A stretch of DNA of 64,000 nt from Acidimicrobiia bacterium (GCA_016871275.1 VFZG01000002.1:62001-126000); one strand, 5' to 3'; shown: positions 31,805 through 41,441, numbered from the stretch's first letter. Numbers and translations: made by a program. Notes: a model not told the origin generated them from the sequence alone.

Positions 31805-33036
31805 TATTCGTATCGCATGGCGTCCACCGGCTGAAGGGCCGCCGCCTTCATCGCCGGGTACCAGCCAAACACCAGCCCCACCACGAACGACACGATGAAG
31901 CCGAGGAAGATCGCGCTCATCGACACGTGCGTCGACCAGCCGGCATACTCGGCAATGGCCACCGATACCAGCGCGCCGATCGCGATGCCGGCGATGCCGC
32001 CGCCCACCGTCATCAACAACGTCTCGATCAGGAACTGCATGGTCACGTCGCGCTTGCTGGCCCCGGCCGTGCGTCGCACGCCGATCTCCCGCGTGCGCTC
32101 GACGACCGAGGTCAGCATGATGTTCATGATGCCGATGCCGCCGATCAGCAGCGCCAGCGTCGCCACGCTGCCAATCACCACGCTGAACGTGCGCTGGGTG
32201 CGATAGCGGCGCTCCAGCAGCTCGCGCGGCACGACGATGTGAAACTCGTCGGCGTCGCGGGTCTGCAGCAACAGCCGGCGCAGGACGTCACCAAGCGCAA
32301 CCGACTGTTCCGCGTTTGCGACCTGCACCCAGATCTCTTCGACCGGCTGGTTGGGGCTCACCGACAGCGTCCTGCCGGTGACGGCCGACAACGGAGCGAT
32401 CAGGGCCCGGTTCACGTTATGCCACGCCATCGTCGTTCCGGCCTGAGGATCCCCCCCCTGCTCGTGCAGCAGGCCGACAATCCGGTAGTGATCCTCGCCG
32501 ACGCGAATGGCCTCCCCGACGGGATCGCGGTAGCCGAAGACCTGCTGCGCCAGCAGGGCGCCAATCACGCAGACCCGCGCTGAGGTGTCCGCATCGCTCT
32601 GACTCAACAGCCGGCCTCGATCCACAGTCAACCGGAGGATCTGCTGCCACTCGGGGGTTGAGGCGAGTACCTGTGCAGGGTTGATCTGATCACCGCCGCC
32701 GACGCGCAGGTAGCGCCACACCACCGGCGCCGCCAACGTCGCGGATGGAATCATCGACCGCGCGCGCTCGGCATCGGCGGCGTCCAGTTGACGCTTCGAC
32801 GTGCCCCGCGCATTCAGTCCGCCGGCGCTCTGCGCCACGATGTTGTCCAGCCCAAGCGCGTCGACTTGCGCGAGCGCATCGCGCGCGGCGCCCTCGCTGA
32901 CCGACATCATGGCTATGACGGCGGCGACGCCAAGCACCACGCCCAGGACGCTCAGCGCCGTGCGCAGCCGGTAGCGGCCCAGGCCTTCGACCGCGATGCG
33001 AAGGTATTCGGAGAGCTCAGCGAGGTTGAAGCGCAT
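31804..33036 (-). CDS. MacB-type ABC permease (FtsX/MacB_PCD) without ATPase domain
   Basis: Inner-membrane protein of 410 residues with one N-terminal transmembrane helix (LRTALSVLGVVLGVAAVIAM), a large periplasmic MacB_PCD domain, and three C-terminal helices in the FtsX pattern (ALLIGGIGIMNIMLTSVVERTREIGVRR). The MacB nucleotide-binding domain is missing and no ATPase gene lies next to it, so an unlinked ATPase is needed. It overlaps the membrane-fusion gene by 20 bases and ends the six-gene run that starts with the Ser/Thr kinase. It would act as the mechanotransmission part of a tripartite pump. Confidence 0.9.
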   Translation of the reverse strand: MRFNLAELSEYLRIAVEGLGRYRLRTALSVLGVVLGVAAVIAMMSVSEGAARDALAQVDALGLDNIVAQSAGGLNARGTSKRQLDAADAERARSMIPSATLAAPVVWRYLRVGGGDQINPAQVLASTPEWQQILRLTVDRGRLLSQSDADTSARVCVIGALLAQQVFGYRDPVGEAIRVGEDHYRIVGLLHEQGGDPQAGTTMAWHNVNRALIAPLSAVTGRTLSVSPNQPVEEIWVQVANAEQSVALGDVLRRLLLQTRDADEFHIVVPRELLERRYRTQRTFSVVIGSVATLALLIGGIGIMNIMLTSVVERTREIGVRRTAGASKRDVTMQFLIETLLMTVGGGIAGIAIGALVSVAIAEYAGWSTHVSMSAIFLGFIVSFVVGLVFGWYPAMKAAALQPVDAMRYE

Positions 33037-34405
33037 GGCCGGGATTCTGTGTCGGCGCCGCGGAGGCCGGCGCCGGCGGTATCAGGGAGACGCGCTCACC
33101 TTCTTGCAGTCCAGCAGTGATCTCGACCATCCGATCGTTCGACTGCCCGAGATCCACCCGGCGCATCTCGGTGCCAGCCACGCCAACCACGTAGACCACG
33201 CGTGTGCCCTGGTTGTTGAACACCGCGGTCACCGGGACCATCAGTACGGCCGGCCGGGAGCCCACGATTACGTCGGCGCGCACGCTCATCTCAGGACGAA
33301 GGGCGGCATTGGTGTGATCGAGCGCAATCACCAGGTCGAAGCGCTTGTCGTCAAAGGGCCGGGTCGCTACCGCGGAGGCCAGCGTTCCCACGCGACTCAC
33401 CGTTCCGGTCAACGTGAGACCTGGAAACGCCTCGACGCGCACCTCGGCCGGCTGTCCCGGCGCCACCCGATGTACGTCAGTCTCACTGATGGACGATTCG
33501 ACCACCATCTGATCGACCTCGGGAATCGTCACGATGCCGTGCGTCGCGAAGACGCGATCGCCGACCCGCAGCTTGCGACGCGGGGTCGACTGGAGGTTGT
33601 CTTCATAGACCACCAGCCCGGCGCCACGCGCGCGAACCGAGCATCCGTCGATCAGGCGGCTCAAGGTCTCGGCCTTGAGCTGCAGCTCGCTCACCCTGGC
33701 TCGAATCAAGCCCAGCTGCGCGGCTTTCTGCGACAACGCCAGCGCGGCGCGTTTCTGTTCGCGCGGATGCGACAGCTGCAGCACGATGTCGCTGCGCCGC
33801 CGGGCGAGCAGCAGTTCCTCCTCGGCCTGTTCGAGCTGATCCTCGGTGCGCGCCAGCTCATCGCGGGTGATGAACCCCTTCTCGAGCAGCGGCTTGAGGT
33901 TGCCGTACTCCTGTCGCAACCGTTCGGCTTTGCGCTGTGCCCGCGCCAGCGCCGACCGGGCCTCGTCGACCGTCAGCGCGCCCTCGCCCTCGGTCACGGC
34001 TTTCACCTCGGCGCCGGCTTCCTCGTACTCGCCGTCCGCGACCTGCAGATCCATTTGCGCCTGGCGGTGGTCCTGTCGAACCCGCGCCAGCTCGATCTCG
34101 AGGTCCGTGGTGTCGAGTCTGATCAGCACGTCACCGGCGTTGACACGGGCGCCTTCGGCCGCCAGCTCGCGAATCTCCACGTCCCGCCCGGGGACAGGGG
34201 ATCGGTAGGTGATCGATTGCAGCGGCTTCAGGGTGCCGCTGGCCGACAGGCGCGCCGTCAGCTCGCCGCGCTCGGCGATGGCCACCATCGCATCATCAGC
34301 CCCGGCGCGCGCCCAGTACACCAACACCGCGAGCAGGCCGATCGCCGCCGCGCCCGCGGCCAGCACGCGCGGAGACTGCAGCGCGGTCGGAAGACTGGCA
34401 TTCAT
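33017..34405 (-). CDS. Membrane fusion protein (HlyD/MacA family)
   Basis: Periplasmic adaptor of 462 residues with an N-terminal membrane anchor (RVLAAGAAAIGLLAVLVYW). The split lipoyl/barrel-sandwich domain starts in GELTARLSASGTLKPLQ; a long coiled-coil hairpin (about 115-250, Glu/Ala/Arg-rich) follows, then beta-barrel and membrane-proximal domains (VTIPEVDQMVVESSISETDV, then MSVRADVIVGSRPAVLMVPV). The layout is MacA-like. It overlaps TolC by 4 bases and the permease by 20, so the three are translated together. Confidence 0.9.
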   Translation of the reverse strand: MNASLPTALQSPRVLAAGAAAIGLLAVLVYWARAGADDAMVAIAERGELTARLSASGTLKPLQSITYRSPVPGRDVEIRELAAEGARVNAGDVLIRLDTTDLEIELARVRQDHRQAQMDLQVADGEYEEAGAEVKAVTEGEGALTVDEARSALARAQRKAERLRQEYGNLKPLLEKGFITRDELARTEDQLEQAEEELLLARRRSDIVLQLSHPREQKRAALALSQKAAQLGLIRARVSELQLKAETLSRLIDGCSVRARGAGLVVYEDNLQSTPRRKLRVGDRVFATHGIVTIPEVDQMVVESSISETDVHRVAPGQPAEVRVEAFPGLTLTGTVSRVGTLASAVATRPFDDKRFDLVIALDHTNAALRPEMSVRADVIVGSRPAVLMVPVTAVFNNQGTRVVYVVGVAGTEMRRVDLGQSNDRMVEITAGLQEGERVSLIPPAPASAAPTQNPGHALQPR

Positions 34406-35874
34406 TTCGGCAGATGAGACGCCACCGACAGGACGTTCGTCGAGCCCGTCATGTCGGTGCGCGGATTGAAGATCCCGAGGACGGCGCGGAGCCGGAGTGT
34501 CGCCACCGCCGATTCCGCCAACGCCTGGATGCGCCGGCTTTCGGCCTCGAGCAGGCCGGCTTCGGCGGTGACCACCTCGAGATTGTTGGACAGGCCATTC
34601 TGGAAGCGCAGCTGCGCGACCTCGACTTCACGCGTGCTGAGCGCGACATGGTTCTCCGCGGCGGCGAGGTTTCGGATCAGCCGATCGCGCTCGCGCACGC
34701 CCTGCCTGACGTGATCGGCGATCTGGCGCTCCAGCGTTTCGGCATCGCGTCGCCGGCGGTCGCGATCGATCACGGCCGACTGGTACTCGACTTGCTGCGC
34801 GGTTCGATCCACCGGCATGGCAATCGTGAAAAAGGTCGCAAACTTGTAGCCCTCGAGTCCGAAGCTGCCTCTGAACGAGGGGGCGGTCTCGCGGCGCGTC
34901 AGCGCGAAGTTCACGTCCACCTGGGGCAGCAACTGGTTCCGGGAGTAGCGGATCTGCCGATCCGCCTCCTCGCGCGCGGCGAGGCGGCTCTTGAGATCAG
35001 GCCGATTGGCCAACGCGGTGGCAGTCACCGAAGCCACGTCGATGGGGTCGGTCGTCGGCCGCGGGATGGCGGCATCCACCGTGAACGGTTCGGTGGCCGG
35101 ACGGCCCATCAGGAACGACAGCTGATCGCGCGCGTCTTCGACCGCCGACTGCGCATCGAACAACTGGAGCTCGGCTTGCGAGACCAACTGTTGCGAGCGC
35201 AGGACATCGAGTTGCGACACCAGCCCGGCATCGAGCTTCGCTTCGGATGCGTCGCGCAGGCGCCGCGCCCGCAGCAGACTCTGGCGCGCCACCTCCACGA
35301 AGGTCTGCTGCGACACCACGCGATAGTAGGCACCCGCCACCTCCACCGCGACCTGCTGCTCGGCCAACGACTGCGACCGCGCCGCGTCTTCCTTACGCAT
35401 TTCAGCGACCGTCAGCGAGCGGCGCGCCACGCTGGGGCCGAATCCACGCAGCAGCGGCTGGGTCAGCGTCAGCGTGGTGTCGGCGTTGTAGAACAGCACG
35501 TCGCCGGCTGAATCCATGCCTGGGATCTGGGCCGAGGCCGTGCCGGTAGACAGCCGCAGCTCGGTGCCGGTCACGAGCTTCTGCGACACGTCGACGCGAT
35601 ACGTCTGGCTGCTGACGTCGGTGCGGCCGAACGAGCCGAAGATGTTCGGCGTCACTTTGGGCCGGAACGTGTTGCGGGCCAGGCGCAGGCTCAGGTCGGC
35701 CTGCGCGATCGTGTCGGCCTGGTTCACGAGCCGCTCGTTCTTCGACAGCGCCTCGGTGACGGCGTCGGCGAGCGACACGGCCTTCGGCGCCTGCGCGGAG
35801 GCGGACCCCGCCAACAACAACCCGCACGCCGTCCAGGCCGCGGCTCGGAGGGAAACACCGGCGTTCATCAGCAC
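34402..35874 (-). CDS. TolC family outer-membrane efflux protein
   Basis: Outer-membrane channel of 490 residues. A signal peptide (AAAWTACGLLLAGSASAQA) is followed by two OEP repeats, each with a long helical stretch (AVTEALSKNERLVNQAD and ATALANRPDLKSRLAAREEA). It lies 15 bases after the Ig-like protein gene and overlaps the adaptor gene, so it is part of the kinase-caspase-exporter run. Together with the adaptor and permease it would span both membranes. Confidence 0.92.
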   Translation of the reverse strand: MLMNAGVSLRAAAWTACGLLLAGSASAQAPKAVSLADAVTEALSKNERLVNQADTIAQADLSLRLARNTFRPKVTPNIFGSFGRTDVSSQTYRVDVSQKLVTGTELRLSTGTASAQIPGMDSAGDVLFYNADTTLTLTQPLLRGFGPSVARRSLTVAEMRKEDAARSQSLAEQQVAVEVAGAYYRVVSQQTFVEVARQSLLRARRLRDASEAKLDAGLVSQLDVLRSQQLVSQAELQLFDAQSAVEDARDQLSFLMGRPATEPFTVDAAIPRPTTDPIDVASVTATALANRPDLKSRLAAREEADRQIRYSRNQLLPQVDVNFALTRRETAPSFRGSFGLEGYKFATFFTIAMPVDRTAQQVEYQSAVIDRDRRRRDAETLERQIADHVRQGVRERDRLIRNLAAAENHVALSTREVEVAQLRFQNGLSNNLEVVTAEAGLLEAESRRIQALAESAVATLRLRAVLGIFNPRTDMTGSTNVLSVASHLPK

Positions 35875-35889
35875 CTCGCTATGCGCGAA

Positions 35890-36993
35890 TTATGACTTAG
35901 TGAGCGTGATCGGGAACGATCCCTGCGTCAGCTCGTCGACCGGCCCGCCGACCGCGCCGGTCGACACGCTTTTCTGCTCGTGCTTCATGGTGCCGGTAAT
36001 GGTGTTGCCGCTCATCGACCCTTCGAACGCGAACGTTCTCACCGAGGTGATGACCTCGCTGCCCTGGCCGCTGCCGGTTTGGTTGACGGTCTGCTCCGCC
36101 CGCAGCGCGGACGGCGTCCCTGAGATCGGTGCCTGTACGGAAAACGTGCCGGTGGGGTCGGAGCCGACGCAGGTCTGCGACACCACCGTGTCGGTGCCCG
36201 ACACCTCGATCCTGCCGCTCACCGAAGACGCGGTGTTGGTGTCGAGGGTGATCTGCGCGCGACCCGACACCGCTCGCGTGATCGTGCACGAATTCGCGGG
36301 CACGTTACGGCTCGTAATGGTGCTGACAATGGTACCGGAGAAGGCGCCGCTGAAGGAGCCGGTGGCGTTGTTCTTGTCGCCGCCGTCGCTGGCGAGTTGT
36401 CCTGCCGCGACAGCGCCACCGGCAACCGCCGCGGCTGCGAGCCCAATGGTGGTCGCGGAGAGTCCGCCGCCCGCGCCGGCCGCGCCGCCGGCGCCGGCAC
36501 CACCGCTGGCGCCGCCAGCACCACCGCCTGCTCCACCGCCTGCTCCACCGCCGCCGCCCGCCGAGCCGGCGGAGCCGCCGCCTGTTGCCGCACCGGCAGC
36601 GGCCGCCTGGGCAGCGGTCAGCACGTTGGTCTGCGCAATCGTTGCCGTGGCGATTTGTCCCTGGAAGGCCGCCGACACCTGAATCTGAAACGCGCCGGCA
36701 GCCGCGGGAGTCAGGCTGGTCACGGCGGCCTGCCCGGCCGCGTTGGTCGCCACCGTCAGCGTGGACAGCCCGCCGAACGACGCCGCCTTGCCACCCTCGA
36801 TCGAAAACGTGACCAGCGCGCCGGCGACCGGCAGGTTGTTACGGTCGCGCACTTCCACAATGGGCCGCACCGCCGTCTTCTGCTGGATGATGTTGACCGC
36901 GTCTTCGCCTTCGATCACGACGACCCGCAACGCCGGTTGGGCGGCGGGCGCCTGGACGCCAAGCAGCGCGGTGAGGGCAACGATTGTCAGCAT
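35890..36993 (-). CDS. Secreted Ig-like-domain protein with Gly/Ala-rich linker
   Basis: Exported protein of 367 residues in three parts. A signal peptide (MLTIVALTALLGVQAPAAQ) leads to an N-terminal Ig-like (Big-type) domain of about 110 residues (VRPIVEVRDRNNLPVAGALV). A Gly/Ala/Ser-rich linker of about 80 residues includes a hydrophobic stretch (TIGLAAAAVAGGAVAAG) that could be a membrane helix. A C-terminal beta-rich Thr/Ser-rich domain completes it. The start is ATG 36993, sharing a base with the caspase stop; the longer upstream frame is a shadow. Function unknown; surface or periplasmic partner of the kinase/caspase pair is an inference from the operon. Confidence 0.78.
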   Translation of the reverse strand: MLTIVALTALLGVQAPAAQPALRVVVIEGEDAVNIIQQKTAVRPIVEVRDRNNLPVAGALVTFSIEGGKAASFGGLSTLTVATNAAGQAAVTSLTPAAAGAFQIQVSAAFQGQIATATIAQTNVLTAAQAAAAGAATGGGSAGSAGGGGGAGGGAGGGAGGASGGAGAGGAAGAGGGLSATTIGLAAAAVAGGAVAAGQLASDGGDKNNATGSFSGAFSGTIVSTITSRNVPANSCTITRAVSGRAQITLDTNTASSVSGRIEVSGTDTVVSQTCVGSDPTGTFSVQAPISGTPSALRAEQTVNQTGSGQGSEVITSVRTFAFEGSMSGNTITGTMKHEQKSVSTGAVGGPVDELTQGSFPITLTKS

Positions 36994-39164
36994 CACGCAG
37001 TGCACTTGGCTTGCGGCATGATCGCGTCGATCTGTCCAACGTAATTGCGCGCGTTTCTGGACTCGTCGAGATGCGGATTGAGCTCGAGCATCTTCGCGTA
37101 GCTCGATCGCGCGTCCTTGAGGTAGCTGCACGCCTGCCGCGCATTGAACAGATCGCGATTGACGTTGCCCAGCAGAAAGTAAGCTATCGGATCCGACGGT
37201 GCATGCTTGAGCGATCGCCGGCAATACTCGCGCGCTTTCAGCGGGTTGCCGACCTTCTGCTCGGTGAGGCACAAGCCCAGGAAACCGGCGCTGCGCAAAC
37301 TGTCGTAGGCGCCCTGCCGATCGGCGTGACGGCGGGAACCGATGCCGAGGCCGATGAAATGAAATGCCAGCCTCGAGCCGATGCCGGTCGAGAAATTGGT
37401 GAGATCCAGGAACGTGCGATACCCCTCGCGCGCATCGGCATACAGGCTGATCTGCACCGTGCGATCGGTGCTGGCGGCGGCCATCTGCCGCATCGCATCG
37501 GCTTTCCAGAGATGCGCCTGTGCGTTGGACGGCTTGATCTGCAGCGCGCGGTCGGCGTTCTCCACCGCGCGGCCCCAGGCGCCTTTGTCCCAGTAGGCCC
37601 GCGCCAGCATGGCGTAGGCCTGGTCGTCATCGGGGTCGAGACGCTGCGCTTCGGTCAGCTCGCGAATGGCCTCATCCGGGTCGCCCCGCTCGATCAGCAC
37701 CGCCGCGCATTCGATGCGCGCATCGATGTGCGACTGGTCGATGGCAATCGCACGCCGGAAGAAGGCGACCGATTCGTCGTACTTCAACAGCAGCTGGTTG
37801 ACCTGGCCGAGATGATAGGCCGCAATCGCAAACGATGGATCGACCTGCAGCGCCTTCTCGAACAGCGCCGCCGCCTTCTCGAGGTCGGCTTCGCTCTGGC
37901 GGCGCTCGATTGGTATTAGGTTCATCAGGCTCATCGACGATCGGCGGGTGAACAGCAGCTTCTCGCCTTGGTCATTGAGCGCCTGGGCCGGTTTCTTGAT
38001 CTGGCGCGCGTAACGGATGCGAAGGCTGACGGTGACCTCCTGTCCGGGAGCGATCATCACTTCCTTCTGCTCCGGCTCGTAGCCCTCGCGGACGCCGCGG
38101 AATTCGTGCAGGCCGCTCGGCAGGCTCGGCAGCGTCAGCGGCTGGTTCTTCGAGATGCGGCCGATCAGGTTCCCGTCGACATACACATCCACGTCGTCCA
38201 TGTTCGACTCGATCACGGCGGTACCGAGCATCGACGGAGACTTCGCGCCGTCGGACAGGCAGCCTTGCGCAACCCCGAGCGGCATGTCCGGCTCGTAGTC
38301 ACCGCGGGCGGTCGGCGTCTGCGACAACTGGCGGGCGCGGGCGTAGCGGCGCACGTTCGATCGCACGTACTCGATCAGCTCGTCGGCGGTGATCAGGCCG
38401 TCGCAGGGATCGCTGTCGGCATAGCCGCGGAACGCCTGCACGAGGTAGTAGGTGAAGAACCCGAAGCCGGTCGACAGGTTCGGATCCTCGAAGCTCTGTT
38501 CGCGCTCGGTCGTGGCGGTCAGCGTCAGGAAGCTGGCCGGCAGCGTCTTGAACTGCTGCTCGAGCGCTTCGTTGGTGGTTTCCGCGTTGATCTTGCCGGA
38601 GTGGCAGGCGTCGGTGAGCAGCACCTTCCAGTTCGCGCCGACCTTGTTGGCGAGCACGTCGCCGAGCGTCGACATGGCATAGGCGGTGGTATCGAGGCGA
38701 TCGGGCTGCACGTCGTACGGCGCCAGGAATCCGCGCCCGTTCTGCACGAAGCCGTGACCCGCGAAGTAGACGACCACGCGATCGGTCGGCAGCGCGACGG
38801 TCGGCAGCCAGTGCTCGAGCGAATCCCTGATGTTGGCGAGCGTCGCCTGCGATCCCTTCAGGAACCGGACGTTTTCCGCGGGAAATGCGCCGCCTTCGTG
38901 GCTGATCAGGACACGATAGAACGCATCCGCATCGCTCTCCGGGTAGCGCAGCTGCTTCGACTCGTCGAGATGCTGGTAGCGCGACACGCCGACGATCAAC
39001 GCATAGCCGCGCGGCACCGCCGTCTTGACCTGCAGCGGCGTATTGCGAGGCGCGAGGATCAGGTCGCGGGGCGTCTGGTTCGCCGGCGGCGCGGGCGTCT
39101 GGGCGCCGGCGCCGACCGGCAACAGCGCGATACCGAGGGAGAGGAGCAGCACGCGCATGGTCAC
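36993..39164 (-). CDS. Secreted caspase-like (C14) protein with PEGA and TPR domains
   Basis: Caspase-fold peptidase of 723 residues. A signal peptide (MRVLLLSLGIALLPVGAGA) precedes the domain at about 50-290. The catalytic dyad is His137 in VVVYFAGHG and Cys187 in LLTDACHSG, both intact. A PEGA-type beta domain (about 315-390, VDVYVDGNLIGRI) follows, then six or more TPR repeats to the end (EKALQVDPSFAIAAYHLGQV and later repeats). Export puts the peptidase in the periplasm or outside. It overlaps the kinase gene by 4 bases and the Ig-like gene by 1, so these form one signalling module. Confidence 0.9.
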   Translation of the reverse strand: MTMRVLLLSLGIALLPVGAGAQTPAPPANQTPRDLILAPRNTPLQVKTAVPRGYALIVGVSRYQHLDESKQLRYPESDADAFYRVLISHEGGAFPAENVRFLKGSQATLANIRDSLEHWLPTVALPTDRVVVYFAGHGFVQNGRGFLAPYDVQPDRLDTTAYAMSTLGDVLANKVGANWKVLLTDACHSGKINAETTNEALEQQFKTLPASFLTLTATTEREQSFEDPNLSTGFGFFTYYLVQAFRGYADSDPCDGLITADELIEYVRSNVRRYARARQLSQTPTARGDYEPDMPLGVAQGCLSDGAKSPSMLGTAVIESNMDDVDVYVDGNLIGRISKNQPLTLPSLPSGLHEFRGVREGYEPEQKEVMIAPGQEVTVSLRIRYARQIKKPAQALNDQGEKLLFTRRSSMSLMNLIPIERRQSEADLEKAAALFEKALQVDPSFAIAAYHLGQVNQLLLKYDESVAFFRRAIAIDQSHIDARIECAAVLIERGDPDEAIRELTEAQRLDPDDDQAYAMLARAYWDKGAWGRAVENADRALQIKPSNAQAHLWKADAMRQMAAASTDRTVQISLYADAREGYRTFLDLTNFSTGIGSRLAFHFIGLGIGSRRHADRQGAYDSLRSAGFLGLCLTEQKVGNPLKAREYCRRSLKHAPSDPIAYFLLGNVNRDLFNARQACSYLKDARSSYAKMLELNPHLDESRNARNYVGQIDAIMPQAKCTA

Positions 39165-40960
39165 TTGTGCTTGAGGTCGAAGCTCGCCGTGACGGCCTTG
39201 CCGACTTCCGCCTTGTTGACCACGTAGGTCGCCTGGGGCGTCTTCGATTTCGCCGAGTCTTTCGCGAACACGAGGTCGCGCGACTGGATGCTGTTGCGCA
39301 ACTCGGTGATCAGCGCGGGTGAGCCGCGCTCGAACGACTGCACCGGGCGATCGAACCCCGGCAGCGCGGCGAGGGGCTCGCGGCTGAGGAAGACAAAGAT
39401 GCGCTCGACGCCGGCCGGTGGATCCATCCGGAAGAAGTTGTCATCCGGCACCTGGTAATCCTGGAATCGCTTCACGGCGTTTCGGCCACCGTTGATCTCG
39501 GGATTCGGGAACAACACCGTCCAGTTGCCGCTGGTGCCCTGTTGCGCCACGTACAGGTAGCCGTCGATGTTCGATTCGAACGCAAACCGGATGCGATCGC
39601 CCGTCTGAAATTCCTTCGAGGGATCGACATCCACCGCGGCGTCGTCGGGACCGGCCTGGATCAACCGGAATCGCAAACCTGGCGACACGATGGCGTCGTT
39701 CGCCGCGAAGAGCTCAATCGCGTCGCGCTCCTTCGGCGGCGCCGGTGCCGCGACGGGCGCGGGCGGCGCAGCCGTTCCCGCCGCCGGCTTGCTGTCCGCC
39801 GCGACCGAGGCCGCCCGCTTCGTCTCCGCCGCCGGCGTGGCTGTGACAGCGGCCGGAGACGAGGCGGGGGCTGACTCACTGGATGCCGGCGCGGCAACCG
39901 ACGGCGCGGCATTGGCATCTGCGCGCATCGTCTCGGGGGCACCCGTTTGCCACGAGAGCGCGGCGGTCAGCGCGCCAATCACGACGGCGGCGGCCGCGCC
40001 GCCCGCCCACCACAGCCGCCGCGATTCCGCCGGCGGAAACAGGGACGACAACTCCTGTGCCGGAATCGACTTCGGCTCCCACACCGTCGATCCGCCGCTC
40101 GACTCGATCGCGCTGATGCGCGCGCGGCTGCTCTCGAGGAAATTGATGAGCGCCTGCCGCATGTCGTCGGCCGACGGGAAACGATCGCCAGGCGCCTTCG
40201 ACATCGCGCGCGACACGATCTGTTCGATCTCCGGCAGCATGCGGCTCATCTCGGTGTCCATCGGCGCCGCCGGCTGCTGGATCACCTTGAGGATCACCGA
40301 CGAGAGGCTCTCGTTGTCCGGCTCGAACGGCCGCCGCCCCGACAACATTTCGTAGGCCATCACGCCGGTGGAGTAGATGTCGGTGCGCCGATCGACCGGC
40401 TCGCCCTTGAGCTGTTCGGGCGAGGCGTAGTGCGGCGTGCCGAGCACGTTGCCGGACGCGGTCAGCGTGTCGGCCACCAGCACCCGCGCCAGGCCGAAGT
40501 CCATCAGCTTGATGGTGCCGTCGGAGCCCAGGTGAATGTTGCTCGGCTTGATGTCGCGATGCACGACGTCGAGCCCATGGGCGTGATGCAGCGCCTCGAG
40601 CACCTTCGCCAGAATCTTGATCTTGTCTTCGAAGGTCAGAGCCTTGGAGTCGAGCACATCCGACAGGTTCCTGCCCTGCAAGTACTCCATCGCGATGAAG
40701 ACCACGCCGTCGGACTGGCCGGCTTCATAGACAGTGACGATGTTGGGATGCGACAGCCGCGCGCAGGCCTGCGCCTCGCGCATCATGCGATCGAGATACT
40801 CGGGCCGATCGATGTCGGGCCGGACGGTCTTCACGGCCACCGTGCGTTGCAGCGCGGGATCGAAGGCCTTGTAGACCTCGCCCATGCCTCCACGTCCGAG
40901 CACTTCCTGGATCGTGAATCGGCCGATCGATTCGGGCAGCGGTGTTGTGGGGCGAGCCAT
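39161..40960 (-). CDS. Transmembrane Ser/Thr kinase with C-terminal DUF4384
   Basis: Eukaryotic-like kinase of 599 residues. The glycine loop is GRGGMG (22-27), the ATP lysine Lys44 in VAVKT, the catalytic loop HRDIKPSN (134-141) and DFG at 154-156; all are intact, so it should be active. One transmembrane helix (about 316-336) is followed by an Ala/Pro-rich linker and a DUF4384 domain (about 420-560, NIDGYLYVAQQGTSGNWTVL), which would be outside the cytoplasm. DUF4384 is often found with caspase-like peptidases. It is the first gene of the six-gene run. Confidence 0.92.
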   Translation of the reverse strand: MARPTTPLPESIGRFTIQEVLGRGGMGEVYKAFDPALQRTVAVKTVRPDIDRPEYLDRMMREAQACARLSHPNIVTVYEAGQSDGVVFIAMEYLQGRNLSDVLDSKALTFEDKIKILAKVLEALHHAHGLDVVHRDIKPSNIHLGSDGTIKLMDFGLARVLVADTLTASGNVLGTPHYASPEQLKGEPVDRRTDIYSTGVMAYEMLSGRRPFEPDNESLSSVILKVIQQPAAPMDTEMSRMLPEIEQIVSRAMSKAPGDRFPSADDMRQALINFLESSRARISAIESSGGSTVWEPKSIPAQELSSLFPPAESRRLWWAGGAAAAVVIGALTAALSWQTGAPETMRADANAAPSVAAPASSESAPASSPAAVTATPAAETKRAASVAADSKPAAGTAAPPAPVAAPAPPKERDAIELFAANDAIVSPGLRFRLIQAGPDDAAVDVDPSKEFQTGDRIRFAFESNIDGYLYVAQQGTSGNWTVLFPNPEINGGRNAVKRFQDYQVPDDNFFRMDPPAGVERIFVFLSREPLAALPGFDRPVQSFERGSPALITELRNSIQSRDLVFAKDSAKSKTPQATYVVNKAEVGKAVTASFDLKHK

Positions 40961-41176
40961 CGTATTCGCGCCTCTGATTAGACCCGAACAACCTCGTCAG
41001 AGCGACATCGGAATCGTAGGGTCGCCGAGTCCGATCGTCAATCACGACTCTAACTGCCACCACATCACTTCAAGGCCAGTGCCGGTTCGAACGAACGGAA
41101 TCAGGCCAAAATCGCATCGTCTGCCCCCAACGTGGCATGACGAATTTGTAACCAAGATGACGAGTTCGGAATGGGG

Positions 41177-41200
41177 TGCGACATTTGGGGCCAGCCCCCA
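41177..41200 (-). repeat. Dispersed palindromic repeat, copy 1
   Basis: On the minus strand the sequence is TGGGGGCTGGCCCC followed by AAATGTCGCA. The 5-bp stem GGGGC/GCCCC has a 2-base loop. Two more copies lie at 60154-60174 and 60195-60218. It sits in the 480-base space between the kinase gene and the DGQHR gene, where I see no convincing gene except the small ORF at 41270-41428. Confidence 0.65.
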
Positions 41201-41269
41201 GAAGTGGCTAATGGCGGCGATCCGTGAGGACCGCCTCCCAAAAGTTGCCGCCAACCTGGCTCCCCCCGG

Positions 41270-41428
41270 CTACCACGGCACAATGCGGTCGTAAACAGAC
41301 TGGCGACGCAAGCCAATAATCCAGGGTCCGTGCCACGAGGAATCAGCCGGTTTTTCGGCGACCTTGCGCTTCAGCGCTTGCTCGGCGAAGACGGATTTGT
41401 GCTCAGCAATCACAAGATCGCGGCTCAC
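41270..41428 (-). CDS. Small ORF downstream of the DGQHR gene (unknown)
   Basis: GTG 41428 opens a 52-codon frame, 13 bases after the stop of the DGQHR protein. It has a helical charged start (SRDLVIAEHKSVFAEQALKR) and an aromatic end (SSWHGPWIIGLRRQSVYDRI). The composition is unlike shadow frames of GC-rich genes, but the ribosome site is weak. It could be a small partner of the DGQHR protein, a frameshifted tail of it, or chance. Confidence 0.3.
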   Translation of the reverse strand: MSRDLVIAEHKSVFAEQALKRKVAEKPADSSWHGPWIIGLRRQSVYDRIVPW

Positions 41429-41441
41429 CCTCGACGAATCT

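Noticed and set aside
40961-41269. Possible gene in the space between the kinase and the DGQHR gene
   Set aside because: Frames here are short, without motif or ribosome site; only the dispersed repeat is convincing.
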